The notes below the pieces were generated by a model. The model was not told the origin of the DNA, did no database searches, and saw only the letters and a list, made by a program, of their open reading frames with translations. From the NCBI RefSeq assembly GCF_003854965.1, contig NZ_RQPI01000002.1, positions 363,777 through 427,776 of the forward strand: 64,000 bases of DNA, written 5' to 3'. A program made the translations under genes and the position numbers. Below are positions 8,665 through 18,340 of this stretch, one piece after another; within the stretch, counting starts at the first letter, position 1; each line of letters starts with the position of its first letter. Source of the stretch: Paenibacillus rhizophilus. Its GTDB lineage: Bacteria; Bacillota; Bacilli; Paenibacillales; Paenibacillaceae.

Positions 8665-11600
8665 TTAGGAGGCTTTCTTCTCCAGCATACGATAGATGAT
8701 AACCGCCGCCTGGGCACGGTTGGCTATGCCCTTCGGTGCGAATTTCTCGGCATCCACACCGTTCACAATTCCAAGCTCAGTCAGCTGCGCGACGGCTTCC
8801 TGCGCGTAAGGCGCAATTTTGGACTTGTCGGCAAACTTCTGCAGCGCCGCATTCTTGTCCACCGGCTGCAGCTGTCCTTTAAGGGCGTTTACGATCATAA
8901 TCGCCATTTCTTCACGGGTAATTTCACGTCCAGGTTCGAATTTGCCGCTTCCGGAACCTTTGACTATTCCGGCCTGAACCGCTGCGGCGATGGAATCCGA
9001 ATACCAGACGCCCTGCTTGACGTCCTTGAATGCACTGCTCGCTCCGGTATTATCCAGATTCAGAGCGCGCACAAGCATCGTGACGAATTCCGCGCGGGTA
9101 ACATTTTTGGCCGGTGCAAAATTGCTGCCGTCCACGCCTTTAATGATGCCTTTGGCCGCCAGGAAGCTGATGGCTTCCTTCGCCCATGCCACTTTCTCCA
9201 CATCCTTGAACACAGGTGCCGACGATGCGGCAGGAGCCGGTGTAGCGCTCGGTACCGGCGTAGCCGAAGGGCTTGGAGATGCAGACGGGCTTGGCGCCGG
9301 AGTTGGTAATGACCCTGGTAAAGAAACCACTGCCGGGCTCAGATTGTTGGTGATGCGTCCTTCAATTTTGGATGTGATCAATCCGCCATTGAACTTCTTC
9401 ACGATGTAATCATAGAACACGTCGAGGTCGATCGGCCCGGCGACGGAAGCGCTGGCTTCGGTCAGAACCTTGTAGTTATCTCCGCCGGCCGCCATGAAGT
9501 TGTTTACAACGGCGGTGTATTTTTGGGTCATATTAATCGGTGTGCCGTCAGCCTTGGTGAGACTGGCAACGCGATCGGCCACCGGCAGATACATATTGGC
9601 CGTATATTTCAGGCCGGAAATTTGCAGCGTTTTGGTGTCTGCCGTTCCGTCGGCTTTCACGCCCCATTGCTGCTGCAGCAGAGTCTTGATTTGCGCACCG
9701 GTGAGCGTCAGCTTCACTAGCGTGTTGCCGAACGGCTGGATTTTGGCCAGATCACCGAACGAGACGTTGCCTTTCGGAAGATCCGCCCGGATACCGCCCG
9801 GATTCATGAAGGCGAAATCAGCTGGTCCTTTGCCATCGCCGAAATCTGCGCTAATCATAGCGTCGGCAATCAGGTTGCCAAGAGCAGACTCATTATTGTA
9901 AGCGTCGGTGCGGGTAATCGTGCCGTCCGTAGTGCCTACCGGCTTGGTCAGCTCCGGATGCAGATTAAGGTACTTGTTAACAAGAGCAACGGTTGCCGGA
10001 TCAGGGGTTACACCATCTTGGAAGGTGGTGGTCACAACGGCCGACTTCGTCTTGACGTCGCCTGTGGTATGGTCGATTACCAGCTTGATGTCCTCAAATG
10101 CCGTACCGTAAGAATAAGCCTGGACAATCAGCTTGCCGTTGACAACGCCGTTAGCCAGTGCATGGTTGTCTCCGGCGACGATAACGTCAACCGGCGAGTT
10201 GGCTGGAAGTGCGTTAGCCAGATCGGCGGCTTCACCCGTTGTGACATCGCCCTTGGTGGAAGCCGGGTCATGCGCCAGCACAACGATCGTTTGGACGCCT
10301 TGGCTTTGAAGCTCGGCTGCGTACTTCCCGATAGCCTGGACTTCTTCTTCTGGAGACAGGAAGCGGACGCCCGCTGTGCCTTCAGGAGAAACCTTGCTTG
10401 GAGTTGCCTTGGTCACCACACCGATAAAGCCGATCTTTACGCCGCCGATTTCTTTGATGACGTAAGGATTGATAATCGGTGTGTTCGTCTTGCTGTCTAC
10501 CGCATTGGCATTGATATAGTCGAAATCCGCACCGGCATGAACGACTTTATTATTCTTCGGATCAACGCCGCCAAAGATTTGCGACTTCAATGCCGCGACG
10601 CCTTGGTCAAACTCATGGTTGCCCAGGGTGCCGACATCGAATTTCATCAAATTCATCCATTCGTGGGTCGGTTCGTCACGCTCAAGCGAGGATACCGGAG
10701 CCGATGCGCCGACGGAGTCCCCGTTATGGAAGAGCAGGGAATTCACATATTTCGCTCGGGTTTGGTTTAGGTAAGCCGCGAGAACCGCTGCCGTCCCTAC
10801 ATTCTTACCGCTGACCACGGATGTAGTATCAAGCTGACCGTGGAAATCGTTGATGCCGATCAAGTGAACTTCAACGTCCTGGGTAGGAGCGGGAACCGTT
10901 TCTTTAAGGTTCAGGTTGTAGACCTCAAATCCCTTGGCATCGGATACCCCTGTATCCTTGATGTTTCCAGGAAGAACATTCTTCGCGTCAGGCGAGGAAG
11001 TGAAGGTCACATTAACATTGCCCTTGATCGGTGCCAGGGACCAGTTGTTATCGGCTGTCGGGTCAATCGTACCCGCATCTTTGATAGAATCCATCAGGAC
11101 CTGACGGTTCTCGGTTTGAGTGTCCATGATCATCGTGGAACCTTTGACGCCCGGGAAGTTGCCTCCTCCGCTTGCGCGGTAGTTGTTCGTAACCACGATG
11201 AAATCCATATTCGGATCAAGCGGCGCATTGTTGTACGTCACTTCCGTTACGCGGCTCGAAGATATGTCGTTAATCGTGCCGTCGGGTTTGTATTTTGCAT
11301 TCTTGGTTACGTCAATCTTGTACTTGATGCCGTCAACCACGTCGAAGTTGAATACGGCAAACCCCGGATTCAGCAAAGGCTGCGGCGTGGAAATACCCGG
11401 TTTGATGCGGTTGAACGCGCCCGCGCTCATTTCCAGCCATTCCTTGACGACGGAGCCTTTGACCTTGATCGCTTTCAGCGTGTTGTCGTACAGATACAGA
11501 TCGCTCGCGCTGCGGATCGTCAGCGGACCGGCGTCGATGCTCGTATATTCGCCAGGGCCGTTGCGTCCCGCCTTGAAAGGAGCGCCCACGCTGAGAATCG

Positions 11601-12966
11601 GCAGGTCTTTATATTGGGCCAGGTCCGGATTGGTGGCAATTTCTTTTTCCACATACTGTTTTTGGGCATAGGTCACGATTTGAACGGTCGGATCATCCTG
11701 TACCAGGGCAAAATAGCTGTTCATCGGAGCCGTTGTCGTGCCGAGCGGTGTGTCGGTGTAAGCGATAGTAGCCTGATGATCGGCCCCAACCGTAGCCAAA
11801 ATGGCAGGATCCTCGGCAATTTTATCTGCCGAACGGGTCAAAGCTTTGGAAGCCGCCTTGTCCACCACCCACTTCCCGTTCTCTTGAGTGATTGAGAGAT
11901 CGATAATGCCGAGGAAGCCGCCACCGTAACCGGCCTGCACAGCCGGAACGTCGTGAATATGGCCGTTCACATTGTCAATATAGCTGTAAGGCTGCTTGGT
12001 TGCCGGATCTTTGAAGGAAGCGTCCAGCGAAGTGTTATTACCGTTTGTCGGGAATACTTTATGGGTATGTGAGAAGGTGATGGCATCAATGCCTTTAACC
12101 TGACTCAGCTCGTTGATGGCATTTTCTGCGTTTGCTCCAGTCGCTGTAGCGTCGAAGCCGGTATGTGCCATGACCACAATGACGTCTGCCCCGGCCGTTC
12201 TCATTTCAGGGACAAACTTTTCTGCGGTTTCGACAATGCCTTTGGTCACGACTTTGCCTTCCAGATTAGCCTTGTCCCACTCCATAATCTGAGGGGTTAC
12301 CAGACCGAGAAGGCCGACTTTAATCGTTTGGCTTTGACCATTGGTGTCCTTTACTGTCTTGGTGATCATTTCATAAGGTTTAAAATAGTTCGTTACGCCG
12401 TCCGGCTTATAAATATTCGCATTGATATAAGGAAAATTAGCTTTTGTGTTTAGACTATCGGTGGAACTGCCGTTTATCGTCCGATCCAGGAATTCCAGAC
12501 CATAGTTGAACTCATGGTTTCCGAAGGTCGCCGCATCGTATTGCAGAGCGTTCAGCGCCGCAATCATCGGGTGGGGCTTGGAATCGTAGACCGCCTGAGT
12601 CACCGGCTCAATCTTCGCCTCATATGTACCGAGCGGCGTTCCCTGAATCAGGTCCCCGTTGTCTAGCAGCAGGTTGTTCGGTTGCTCAACTTTCGCCGCC
12701 TTGATCAAGGTAGCCGTCCGCGCGAGTCCGACCGAAGTAGATGGGGCATTCTTGAAATAATCCCAGCCGTATACATTTGTGTGTACGTCCGTCGTGCTCA
12801 TTAACCGCAGGTCAATTTTAGGCAGCAAAGAGCCCCCGGAAGCAGCTGCCTCTGCCTTGTTAGCACCCCACAGCGAGCCCGTGAATATTCCACCCAGCAC
12901 CTGCGCAGAAAGTACGGCAGTGGCCAGTACGGAAGCGAGAGGCTTGTTCCATCGTTTATTCCCCAT
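8665..12966 (-). CDS. SLH-anchored double 5'-nucleotidase / 2',3'-cyclic nucleotide phosphodiesterase (YfkN-like)
   Basis: Surface enzyme that should release phosphate and nucleosides from extracellular cyclic and 5' nucleotides. The 1433-residue protein has a Sec signal peptide ending near ANKAEAAA. A first calcineurin-type nucleotidase module (about 50-650) carries LMSTTDVHTN, DNGDLIQGTPLG and GNHEFNYG. A second module (about 685-1190) carries GINDFHGQ and GNHEFDQG. A Pro/Ser/Ala linker (about 1212-1245) and three SLH repeats follow, with TRAEFVTML and TREEMAIMI motifs. B. subtilis YfkN also has two nucleotidase modules but uses another anchoring route. AGGAGG precedes the ATG. A possible Pho box lies upstream. 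Confidence 0.93.
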   Translation of the reverse strand: MGNKRWNKPLASVLATAVLSAQVLGGIFTGSLWGANKAEAAASGGSLLPKIDLRLMSTTDVHTNVYGWDYFKNAPSTSVGLARTATLIKAAKVEQPNNLLLDNGDLIQGTPLGTYEAKIEPVTQAVYDSKPHPMIAALNALQYDAATFGNHEFNYGLEFLDRTINGSSTDSLNTKANFPYINANIYKPDGVTNYFKPYEMITKTVKDTNGQSQTIKVGLLGLVTPQIMEWDKANLEGKVVTKGIVETAEKFVPEMRTAGADVIVVMAHTGFDATATGANAENAINELSQVKGIDAITFSHTHKVFPTNGNNTSLDASFKDPATKQPYSYIDNVNGHIHDVPAVQAGYGGGFLGIIDLSITQENGKWVVDKAASKALTRSADKIAEDPAILATVGADHQATIAYTDTPLGTTTAPMNSYFALVQDDPTVQIVTYAQKQYVEKEIATNPDLAQYKDLPILSVGAPFKAGRNGPGEYTSIDAGPLTIRSASDLYLYDNTLKAIKVKGSVVKEWLEMSAGAFNRIKPGISTPQPLLNPGFAVFNFDVVDGIKYKIDVTKNAKYKPDGTINDISSSRVTEVTYNNAPLDPNMDFIVVTNNYRASGGGNFPGVKGSTMIMDTQTENRQVLMDSIKDAGTIDPTADNNWSLAPIKGNVNVTFTSSPDAKNVLPGNIKDTGVSDAKGFEVYNLNLKETVPAPTQDVEVHLIGINDFHGQLDTTSVVSGKNVGTAAVLAAYLNQTRAKYVNSLLFHNGDSVGASAPVSSLERDEPTHEWMNLMKFDVGTLGNHEFDQGVAALKSQIFGGVDPKNNKVVHAGADFDYINANAVDSKTNTPIINPYVIKEIGGVKIGFIGVVTKATPSKVSPEGTAGVRFLSPEEEVQAIGKYAAELQSQGVQTIVVLAHDPASTKGDVTTGEAADLANALPANSPVDVIVAGDNHALANGVVNGKLIVQAYSYGTAFEDIKLVIDHTTGDVKTKSAVVTTTFQDGVTPDPATVALVNKYLNLHPELTKPVGTTDGTITRTDAYNNESALGNLIADAMISADFGDGKGPADFAFMNPGGIRADLPKGNVSFGDLAKIQPFGNTLVKLTLTGAQIKTLLQQQWGVKADGTADTKTLQISGLKYTANMYLPVADRVASLTKADGTPINMTQKYTAVVNNFMAAGGDNYKVLTEASASVAGPIDLDVFYDYIVKKFNGGLITSKIEGRITNNLSPAVVSLPGSLPTPAPSPSASPSPSATPVPSATPAPAASSAPVFKDVEKVAWAKEAISFLAAKGIIKGVDGSNFAPAKNVTRAEFVTMLVRALNLDNTGASSAFKDVKQGVWYSDSIAAAVQAGIVKGSGSGKFEPGREITREEMAIMIVNALKGQLQPVDKNAALQKFADKSKIAPYAQEAVAQLTELGIVNGVDAEKFAPKGIANRAQAAVIIYRMLEKKAS

Positions 12967-13056
12967 AATCTATTAATCCTCCTATCAATTCGTCTACTTC
13001 CGGCGATATTGTATCATACAAAATTAGCCAAATCCAGATTAGAAATATAAAGCCTA

Positions 13057-13095
13057 TGTTTAATTTATGTAAAATTTCTCACACAAAAGGGTAAA
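13057..13095 (-). promoter_or_regulatory. Possible PhoP box upstream of the SLH nucleotidase
   Basis: On the minus strand TTTACC (13095-13090), TTTACA (13073-13068) and TAAACA (13062-13057) lie in phase at 22- and 11-base steps, matching the direct-repeat spacing of PhoP sites. The repeat expected between the first two is poor. B. subtilis yfkN is a known Pho-regulon gene, which makes the site plausible. Confidence 0.35.
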
Positions 13096-13302
13096 ATCTC
13101 TCTGTTTTCGAGTAAATTTAATAAAAAATTCATAATTATTTATTCCAGTTCGCCATAAAAAACTATAAAACTACCGGCAATTGGCTTTATTCTAGCTTCC
13201 ACAGCAGCCTCTATGACAGATTCTCTATCATCTTCCGTTAATGTAAAATAGAACCACCGCGCGGTGCAGCTCTTTTTACATTTCAAGGCAGAAAAACAGC
13301 TG

Positions 13303-13346
13303 AAAAGCCAGCCCGTCTCCAGGTTAATGAAGACGGGCTGGCTTTT
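13303..13346. terminator. Bidirectional terminator-like hairpin downstream of GH36
   Basis: AAAAGCCAGCCCGTCT is mirrored by AGACGGGCTGGCTTTT around a 12-base loop. It is the most terminator-like of the hairpins in this gap. It lies about 530 bases beyond the GH36 stop codon. Confidence 0.65.
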
Positions 13347-13355
13347 GCATTTGCT

Positions 13356-13385
13356 CCCTATTGCCTGCTTCAGCAGGCAATAGGG
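13356..13385. repeat. Perfect 14-bp inverted repeat with a 2-base centre
   Basis: CCCTATTGCCTGCT and AGCAGGCAATAGGG flank TC. There is no T-run, so it is not an ordinary terminator. It lies ten bases after the preceding hairpin. Confidence 0.7.
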
Positions 13386-13876
13386 AATACTCCAGACCGC
13401 AGAACGGATAACAAGGAATTTCTCCTCCTTATTCCTTACAAAGCGGCGATACGGAGTTTTGAGAGGGAATTTCTCCCCCATAAATTTGAGTTATAGCCGA
13501 AAATCATCGCGAAGCGGCTAATAAGCCGGAGCTTTTCCCGCTTATTGGCCGCGAATGTCCCTTTTCTCGAAAATAAAAGGGACATTTTCCGGTTCAGGCA
13601 TGTGCCGCTTGAGATTGGCAGGCTCAATTAGGGATAGGAGCGCTTACCGGGACTACTCTAACCGCTGCCCACATGAACAATCTTGCAAAAGCGCTCATTT
13701 TCTTGAACTGCCGCCAAGCATATTTAATGCCCAGATTTAATCGCCGTTTGCCACAGCGTCTATGGGACTCACCCACATTTGCCGCGGCGGTACACACCGC
13801 ATACGCTCCTCCACTCTTTCCACATGCTAGATATGGAGCCTGGGCCCATAAACAGTCCGCAGATGAATACTCAGGC

Positions 13877-16213
13877 TTATTCCACTCTCTCCAGCCGCCA
13901 AATATGGCTCTGGAAATCGCCCTTCAGCAGCTTTGCGGGAACCCGGAGCCCAATGTTCATCAGCTCGTCGCCTCCAAATATTCTCGCCGCGTCTTTTCCA
14001 GCAGCCGCCGCACCGCCATGCCGTGCAGGCTCGGTCCCTTCACTGCCGCTTGCCTCTACTGACCCGCCGCCGTCCGCCGTTCCGCAGGTCCAATCCGCCA
14101 TGGCTCCGGCAGCCGCCGGCTCCGCGCCGTACACCCGGTAGCGGGCGGAAGGGTCCAATCCGCGAAGCCGCAGCGTGCGAAGACCGGAATTCGGCCGGGC
14201 CAGAACTTTGTAGTAGAAGGCCGCCGCTTCCGCCCCGTCTTCGGAGACGAAGATCCATGCGGCTTCGTTTCCCTCAAACGGACTAAGCAGGCGGTGAAAC
14301 TCTCCGAACTGAACGGTCCGCCGAATCTGCTTGTACAGCGCGACCTGTTCTTTCATGAGCGCCTCCTCTTCCGGCGAAAGAGCCGTCAGGTCCAGCTCAT
14401 ATCCGAAGACGCCGGAGAGCGCGGCATGTCCTCTAATTTCAAGCGGCGTGATCCGTGCCGTCTGATGATTGGGCACGGAGGAGACATGCGCTCCCATGCT
14501 GCTTGCCGGATAGACGAGGCTCGTGCCGTACTGGATTTTAAGCCGGCTGACGGCGTCGGTATTGTCGCTGGTCCAGGTCTGCGGCATGTAATGGAGCATG
14601 CCGGGATCGAAGCGGCCGCCTCCGCTCGAGCAGCTCTCGAACAGCACATCCGGGAACGCCTTCGTCAGCTCCTCCAGCACCCGGTACAGGCCTAGCATGT
14701 AGCGGTGCGCCGTTTCCCGCTGGCGCTCCGGCGGCAGCGCGGCGGAGCCGATCTCGGTCATGTTGCGGTTCATATCCCATTTCACATAGGAAATGGGGGC
14801 GCTGCGCAGCACGCTTGACAGCATTTCCACAATTGCGGAGCAGACTTCCTCGCGCGAGAAATCCAGTACGAGCTGGTTACGGCTTGTGGAGGAAGGGCGT
14901 CCGGCGCTGTGGATCGCCCAATCGGGATGGTTCCGGTACAGTTCGCTGTCGGGATTGACCATTTCAGGCTCGAACCAGAGGCCGAACTCCAGCCCTTGCG
15001 CCTTAACCCTTTCAGCCAAATCCCCAAGACCCTTCGGCAGCTTTTCTTCGTGAATGAACCAGTCTCCGAGCGAGCTTGTATCATTGTCCCGGCGGCCGAA
15101 CCAGCCGTCGTCCAGCACGAGCAGCTCTATCCCTAATTCAGCCGCCTTGACGGCGATCTGTTCAATTTTATCCGCGTCGAAATCGAAATAAGTCGCTTCC
15201 CAGTTGTTGATCAGCACCGGCCGTTCCTTGTCTCTGAATTTGCCTCTGGCAAGGCGCGTCCGGTACAGCCGGTGGTAGGCGCCGGACATTCCGTCAAGGC
15301 CGGTGTTCGAATAGACCAGAACCGCTTCCGGAGTCTGGAAGCTCGCCCCCGGCTCCAGCAGCCAGGAGAACTCGAACGGGTTGAGCCCGATCACGACCCG
15401 GGTCGTGTCGTACTGATCGACCTCCGCTCCTGCGAAAAAATTGCCGCTGTATACAAGGCTGAATCCGTACACTTCGCCGGAATGCTCTCCCGCTCCGTCC
15501 CGAAGGAGCGCCAGGAACGGATTATGCTGAGCGCTGCTGGCCCCCCGTTTGCTTTCAACGGACTGCAAGCCTTTGCACAGCGGTCTTACAAGCACATTTC
15601 GCTCATTGGACCAGCCGCCCGACAGCTGAAGCATGCGGAAGTCCGCGTCGCCAAAATCCACGCTCGCGCTTATGGCCCGCAGCAGCTTCAGCCTGCCGCC
15701 GCCCTCGTTGATGAACCGGACCGAGCGCGCGATGGCGTCATGCTGCCTGAAGACCGTATAGTAGAGCAGCGCCCGCAGGCCGGTAAGACCATCCCGCAGC
15801 TCCAGTTCCAGCGTCTCCGCTTCGTCATCACTCTCGACATAAGTCGCCGGCAGTCCTTCGAGCACTGGCTTGCCCGGAAATATCCGGTGACCATAATATC
15901 TCAAATCAACGACGGTTGAACCGTCCTCGCATTCGAATTGAAAGGCCGGCTCCCGGAAATCCGAGGTGCCGTAGCCCGGATATTCCCGGGGCTGCGTATC
16001 CAGGGAGAATCCGCTTGCTTTGTCGTGCGGATACGGATTGGCCGACAGCGGACGGTCCATATAGACCGCCGGATTGCTGTCGCCAAACGCTTCCACCCTC
16101 GCACCCCAGTATCTGTGCGACAGATGGCCGTCCTGAATAATTTGCAGCACATAGCTCGACCCAGGGGTCTGCAAATGAAAGACTCTCAACGTTTCATCAT
16201 AATATATGGACAC
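13877..16213 (-). CDS. Alpha-galactosidase, glycoside hydrolase family 36
   Basis: Hydrolyses terminal alpha-1,6-galactose from raffinose, melibiose and similar sugars, in the cytoplasm (no signal peptide). At 778 residues it is slightly longer than typical 730-residue GH36 enzymes. The nucleophile is Asp480 in YVKWDMNR; the acid/base should be Asp550 in TWTSDNTD, 70 residues later as in characterised GH36 enzymes. The start is a GTG seven bases after GGGAGG; a longer frame runs into the upstream palindromic repeat and is unlikely. Residues about 694-751 form a Gly/Ala/Glu-rich, G+C-rich insertion inside the C-terminal beta domain. It is the last gene after the binding protein and two permeases. 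Confidence 0.94.
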   Translation of the reverse strand: MSIYYDETLRVFHLQTPGSSYVLQIIQDGHLSHRYWGARVEAFGDSNPAVYMDRPLSANPYPHDKASGFSLDTQPREYPGYGTSDFREPAFQFECEDGSTVVDLRYYGHRIFPGKPVLEGLPATYVESDDEAETLELELRDGLTGLRALLYYTVFRQHDAIARSVRFINEGGGRLKLLRAISASVDFGDADFRMLQLSGGWSNERNVLVRPLCKGLQSVESKRGASSAQHNPFLALLRDGAGEHSGEVYGFSLVYSGNFFAGAEVDQYDTTRVVIGLNPFEFSWLLEPGASFQTPEAVLVYSNTGLDGMSGAYHRLYRTRLARGKFRDKERPVLINNWEATYFDFDADKIEQIAVKAAELGIELLVLDDGWFGRRDNDTSSLGDWFIHEEKLPKGLGDLAERVKAQGLEFGLWFEPEMVNPDSELYRNHPDWAIHSAGRPSSTSRNQLVLDFSREEVCSAIVEMLSSVLRSAPISYVKWDMNRNMTEIGSAALPPERQRETAHRYMLGLYRVLEELTKAFPDVLFESCSSGGGRFDPGMLHYMPQTWTSDNTDAVSRLKIQYGTSLVYPASSMGAHVSSVPNHQTARITPLEIRGHAALSGVFGYELDLTALSPEEEALMKEQVALYKQIRRTVQFGEFHRLLSPFEGNEAAWIFVSEDGAEAAAFYYKVLARPNSGLRTLRLRGLDPSARYRVYGAEPAAAGAMADWTCGTADGGGSVEASGSEGTEPARHGGAAAAGKDAARIFGGDELMNIGLRVPAKLLKGDFQSHIWRLERVE

Positions 16214-16251
16214 TGTACAGCCTCCCTCTAAATATTTACCGTTTAATTTTC

Positions 16252-16434
16252 GGGGTCCCCGCAAAGTATCTGAGTACGCTTCAAAGCCTATGCTCCACTT
16301 TGTGGGGAGATTTTCGGGGTCCCCGCAAAGTACCTGAGTACGCTTCGAAGCTTACGCTCCACTTTGTGGGGGTTCTTCGGGGTCCCCGCAAAGTACCTGA
16401 GTTAACTCCGGAGTCAAAGCCTCACTTTGTGGGG
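16252..16434. repeat. Three tandem copies of a 56-nt palindromic repeat
   Basis: Units at 16252-16307, 16316-16371 and 16379-16434 recur every 63-64 bases. Each begins GGGGTCCCCGCAAAGTA and ends ACTTTGTGGGG, which pair with one another. Units 1 and 2 have an inner GAG...GCTTCRAAGC...CTC hairpin; unit 3 has a different inner hairpin. They lie between the second permease gene and the GH36 gene, inside a probable operon. A fourth copy lies at 63813-63868. Confidence 0.88.
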
Positions 16435-16453
16435 TTAATTCCGGGTTATGTCT

Positions 16454-17269
16454 CTATCCCTTCACCGCTCCAGAAGCAAGACCGGAAATGAACCAGCGCT
16501 GCATGAACAGATACAGAAGCGTCGCGGGCAGTGCGGCCAGAAGCGAGCCTGCGGCAACCCAATTGATGCGGTTGGTGTTCGGGCCAAAGAACGAAGCCAG
16601 CGCGACGGTGATGGTGCGCATATCCACTTTTTGCAGGAAAAACACTGAGAACTGATAGTCGTTCCACACATGTATGCCCGTCATGATCAGCACAGTGGCC
16701 GTAATCGGCTTAAGCAGCGGCAGAATAATGGTGAAAAAGAGTCTGAACCGGCTGAGCCCGTCGATCATCGCCGCTTCATCCAGCTCTCTCGGGATGGTCC
16801 CGATAAAGCCGGAGTACAGAAAGATCGCCATCGGCAGACTGAACGTCACATGCAGCAGAATAACGCCCCAATACGTGTTCATGCCGTTAATATCGATATA
16901 GAACTGGTACAGCGGCACCAAAATGGTCAGCGGAGGCACGATCAGCGTCGCGATAATGACCGTATAAACCGATTTGTTCAGCTTCGTCTGAAAGCGGGAC
17001 AGCGGATAGGCCGCGCAGGACCCCAGCAGGATGACGATCAGCAGCGAGAAAGCGGTGATAACGAAGTTGTTGATAAAAGCCCTTCCCAGATCGGCCCCTT
17101 CCCACGCATTGGTGAAGTTGCTCCAGTCGATCTTCGTCGGCAGGCGCCATTTGGAGCTGAGGTCGGTAATCGGCTTTAACGAGGTGGTCAGCAGCAGATA
17201 GAATGGCAGAATGTGCAGCAACGTAATGGCGATGGATACCGCATAGGTAATTCCTTTTTTGGTCTTCAT
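16454..17269 (-). CDS. Carbohydrate ABC transporter permease, MalG type (alpha-galactoside importer)
   Basis: Second permease of the importer encoded at 16.4-19.6 kb, 271 residues. Six hydrophobic segments are visible, with an EAA loop ([19 protein letters not shown]) near residue 165 and the AVKG C-terminus usual in this family. The ATG overlaps the stop of the upstream permease by four bases (ATGA), with AAGGAG upstream, so the two are translationally coupled. Downstream, before the GH36 gene, lie three palindromic repeats that might alter mRNA stability. Transport of raffinose-type sugars is inferred from the alpha-galactosidase. Confidence 0.92.
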   Translation of the reverse strand: MKTKKGITYAVSIAITLLHILPFYLLLTTSLKPITDLSSKWRLPTKIDWSNFTNAWEGADLGRAFINNFVITAFSLLIVILLGSCAAYPLSRFQTKLNKSVYTVIIATLIVPPLTILVPLYQFYIDINGMNTYWGVILLHVTFSLPMAIFLYSGFIGTIPRELDEAAMIDGLSRFRLFFTIILPLLKPITATVLIMTGIHVWNDYQFSVFFLQKVDMRTITVALASFFGPNTNRINWVAAGSLLAALPATLLYLFMQRWFISGLASGAVKG

Positions 17270-18249
17270 GACTGAATCTCCTTTCGGCGAAGGAACAGCA
17301 GGGCCGCAACGCTGATGATGGCGATCATCAAGAACATCAGGTTGCCCAGCGCCGCCGCGTATCCCGCATCCTGCGCGCCAAAGTACGTTTTGTACATGAG
17401 AGTCGACAGTGATTGGGACGCATATCCAGGTCCGCCCTTCGTCAGCGCGATAATGACGTCGAACAGCTTCAACCCGCCGATTAGATTGAGCACGATGTTG
17501 ATGGTGATGGACGGGGCGAGCAGCGGAAGCGTCACATTGAGGAACTTGCTGACGGGTCCCGCTCCGTCGATGGAGGAAGCTTCATAGTAATCTTTGGAGA
17601 TGGATTGAAGGCCCGCCAGAAAAATAATCATCGCCACGCCGACGAACTGGAACGTATTGACCGCCATGATGATCCAGACATTGGCATCCGGGTTGGCCAG
17701 CAGGTTGATCGGCTTCTCAGCGAACAGCAGAACGATGTCGTTCAGGGCTCCGCCGCGGAACTGGAAGAAGAAGTACCAGATATAGCCCATGATCAGGGGG
17801 CTGACAATCGCGGGAAGATAAACGATCGTCCGGGTAAGTCCCCGGGTACGGATGCTCTGGTTCAGCAGAAGCGCGTACATCAGACCGATGGCATTCTGGA
17901 AAAAGGTACTGCCGACGCCGTAGATCAGCGTATTGCGGATGACCGTTCCGATATTTTTGTCATGAAGCATCCGGACGTAATTGTCCAGCCCGATCCAGCT
18001 GTAGTTGGCGTTGAAGCCGTCCCAGTTCGTGAAGGATACGCGGATGCCTTGGATAAACGGATAATAGATAAACAAAGAGAACAGCAGCAGCACGGGGACA
18101 TACATGAGATTCAGCAATCCGGGAGAATTTCGGCTCATGCGCATAAACCCTGCTCCCTTCCGGTAGAGATTGCGGGAAGCCTCGGTCTGTCCCTGCGCCG
18201 TCGCGGCCGAATTCGGCCCGTCCAGAGACTTGCGGCTCATACCCATCAT
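17266..18249 (-). CDS. Sugar ABC transporter permease, MalF type (alpha-galactoside importer)
   Basis: First permease of the importer, 327 residues. The N-terminal 40 residues are polar and probably cytoplasmic; six membrane segments and the EAA loop ([16 protein letters not shown]) follow. The start is uncertain: ATG at 18249 has only AAGGGTGATGA upstream, and an ATG three codons later is possible. It follows the binding-protein gene by 91 bases and overlaps the next permease by four. There is no ATPase gene in this cluster, so the importer must borrow one. Confidence 0.9.
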   Translation of the reverse strand: MMGMSRKSLDGPNSAATAQGQTEASRNLYRKGAGFMRMSRNSPGLLNLMYVPVLLLFSLFIYYPFIQGIRVSFTNWDGFNANYSWIGLDNYVRMLHDKNIGTVIRNTLIYGVGSTFFQNAIGLMYALLLNQSIRTRGLTRTIVYLPAIVSPLIMGYIWYFFFQFRGGALNDIVLLFAEKPINLLANPDANVWIIMAVNTFQFVGVAMIIFLAGLQSISKDYYEASSIDGAGPVSKFLNVTLPLLAPSITINIVLNLIGGLKLFDVIIALTKGGPGYASQSLSTLMYKTYFGAQDAGYAAALGNLMFLMIAIISVAALLFLRRKEIQS

Positions 18250-18340
18250 TCATCACCCTTTCCCTATCGATTGAAGGGCGCCTCGCGGCGCCCAAATGTG
18301 CCGAAGTTAATAAAAGGGATTAACGTTTAAGCATTAACGC

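Larger units (their letters stand above)
12967..13876. other. Gene-free 0.9-kb region with several strong hairpins
   Basis: It separates the GH36 gene from the nucleotidase gene, both on the minus strand. Bases 12967-13140 are A/T-rich and should hold the nucleotidase promoter. Bases 13303-13590 hold at least four hairpins in a row. I find no convincing gene in 13590-13876; the short open frames there have no ribosome site and no recognisable protein. Confidence 0.6.

Noticed and set aside
13140..13481. 113-residue minus-strand frame in the hairpin-rich gap
   Set aside because: It runs straight through the hairpins at 13303-13385, so its sequence is dictated by the palindromes; no ribosome site.
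16214..16264. N-terminal extension of the alpha-galactosidase
   Set aside because: The extension lies upstream of the ribosome binding site for the GTG at 16213 and enters the palindromic repeat.
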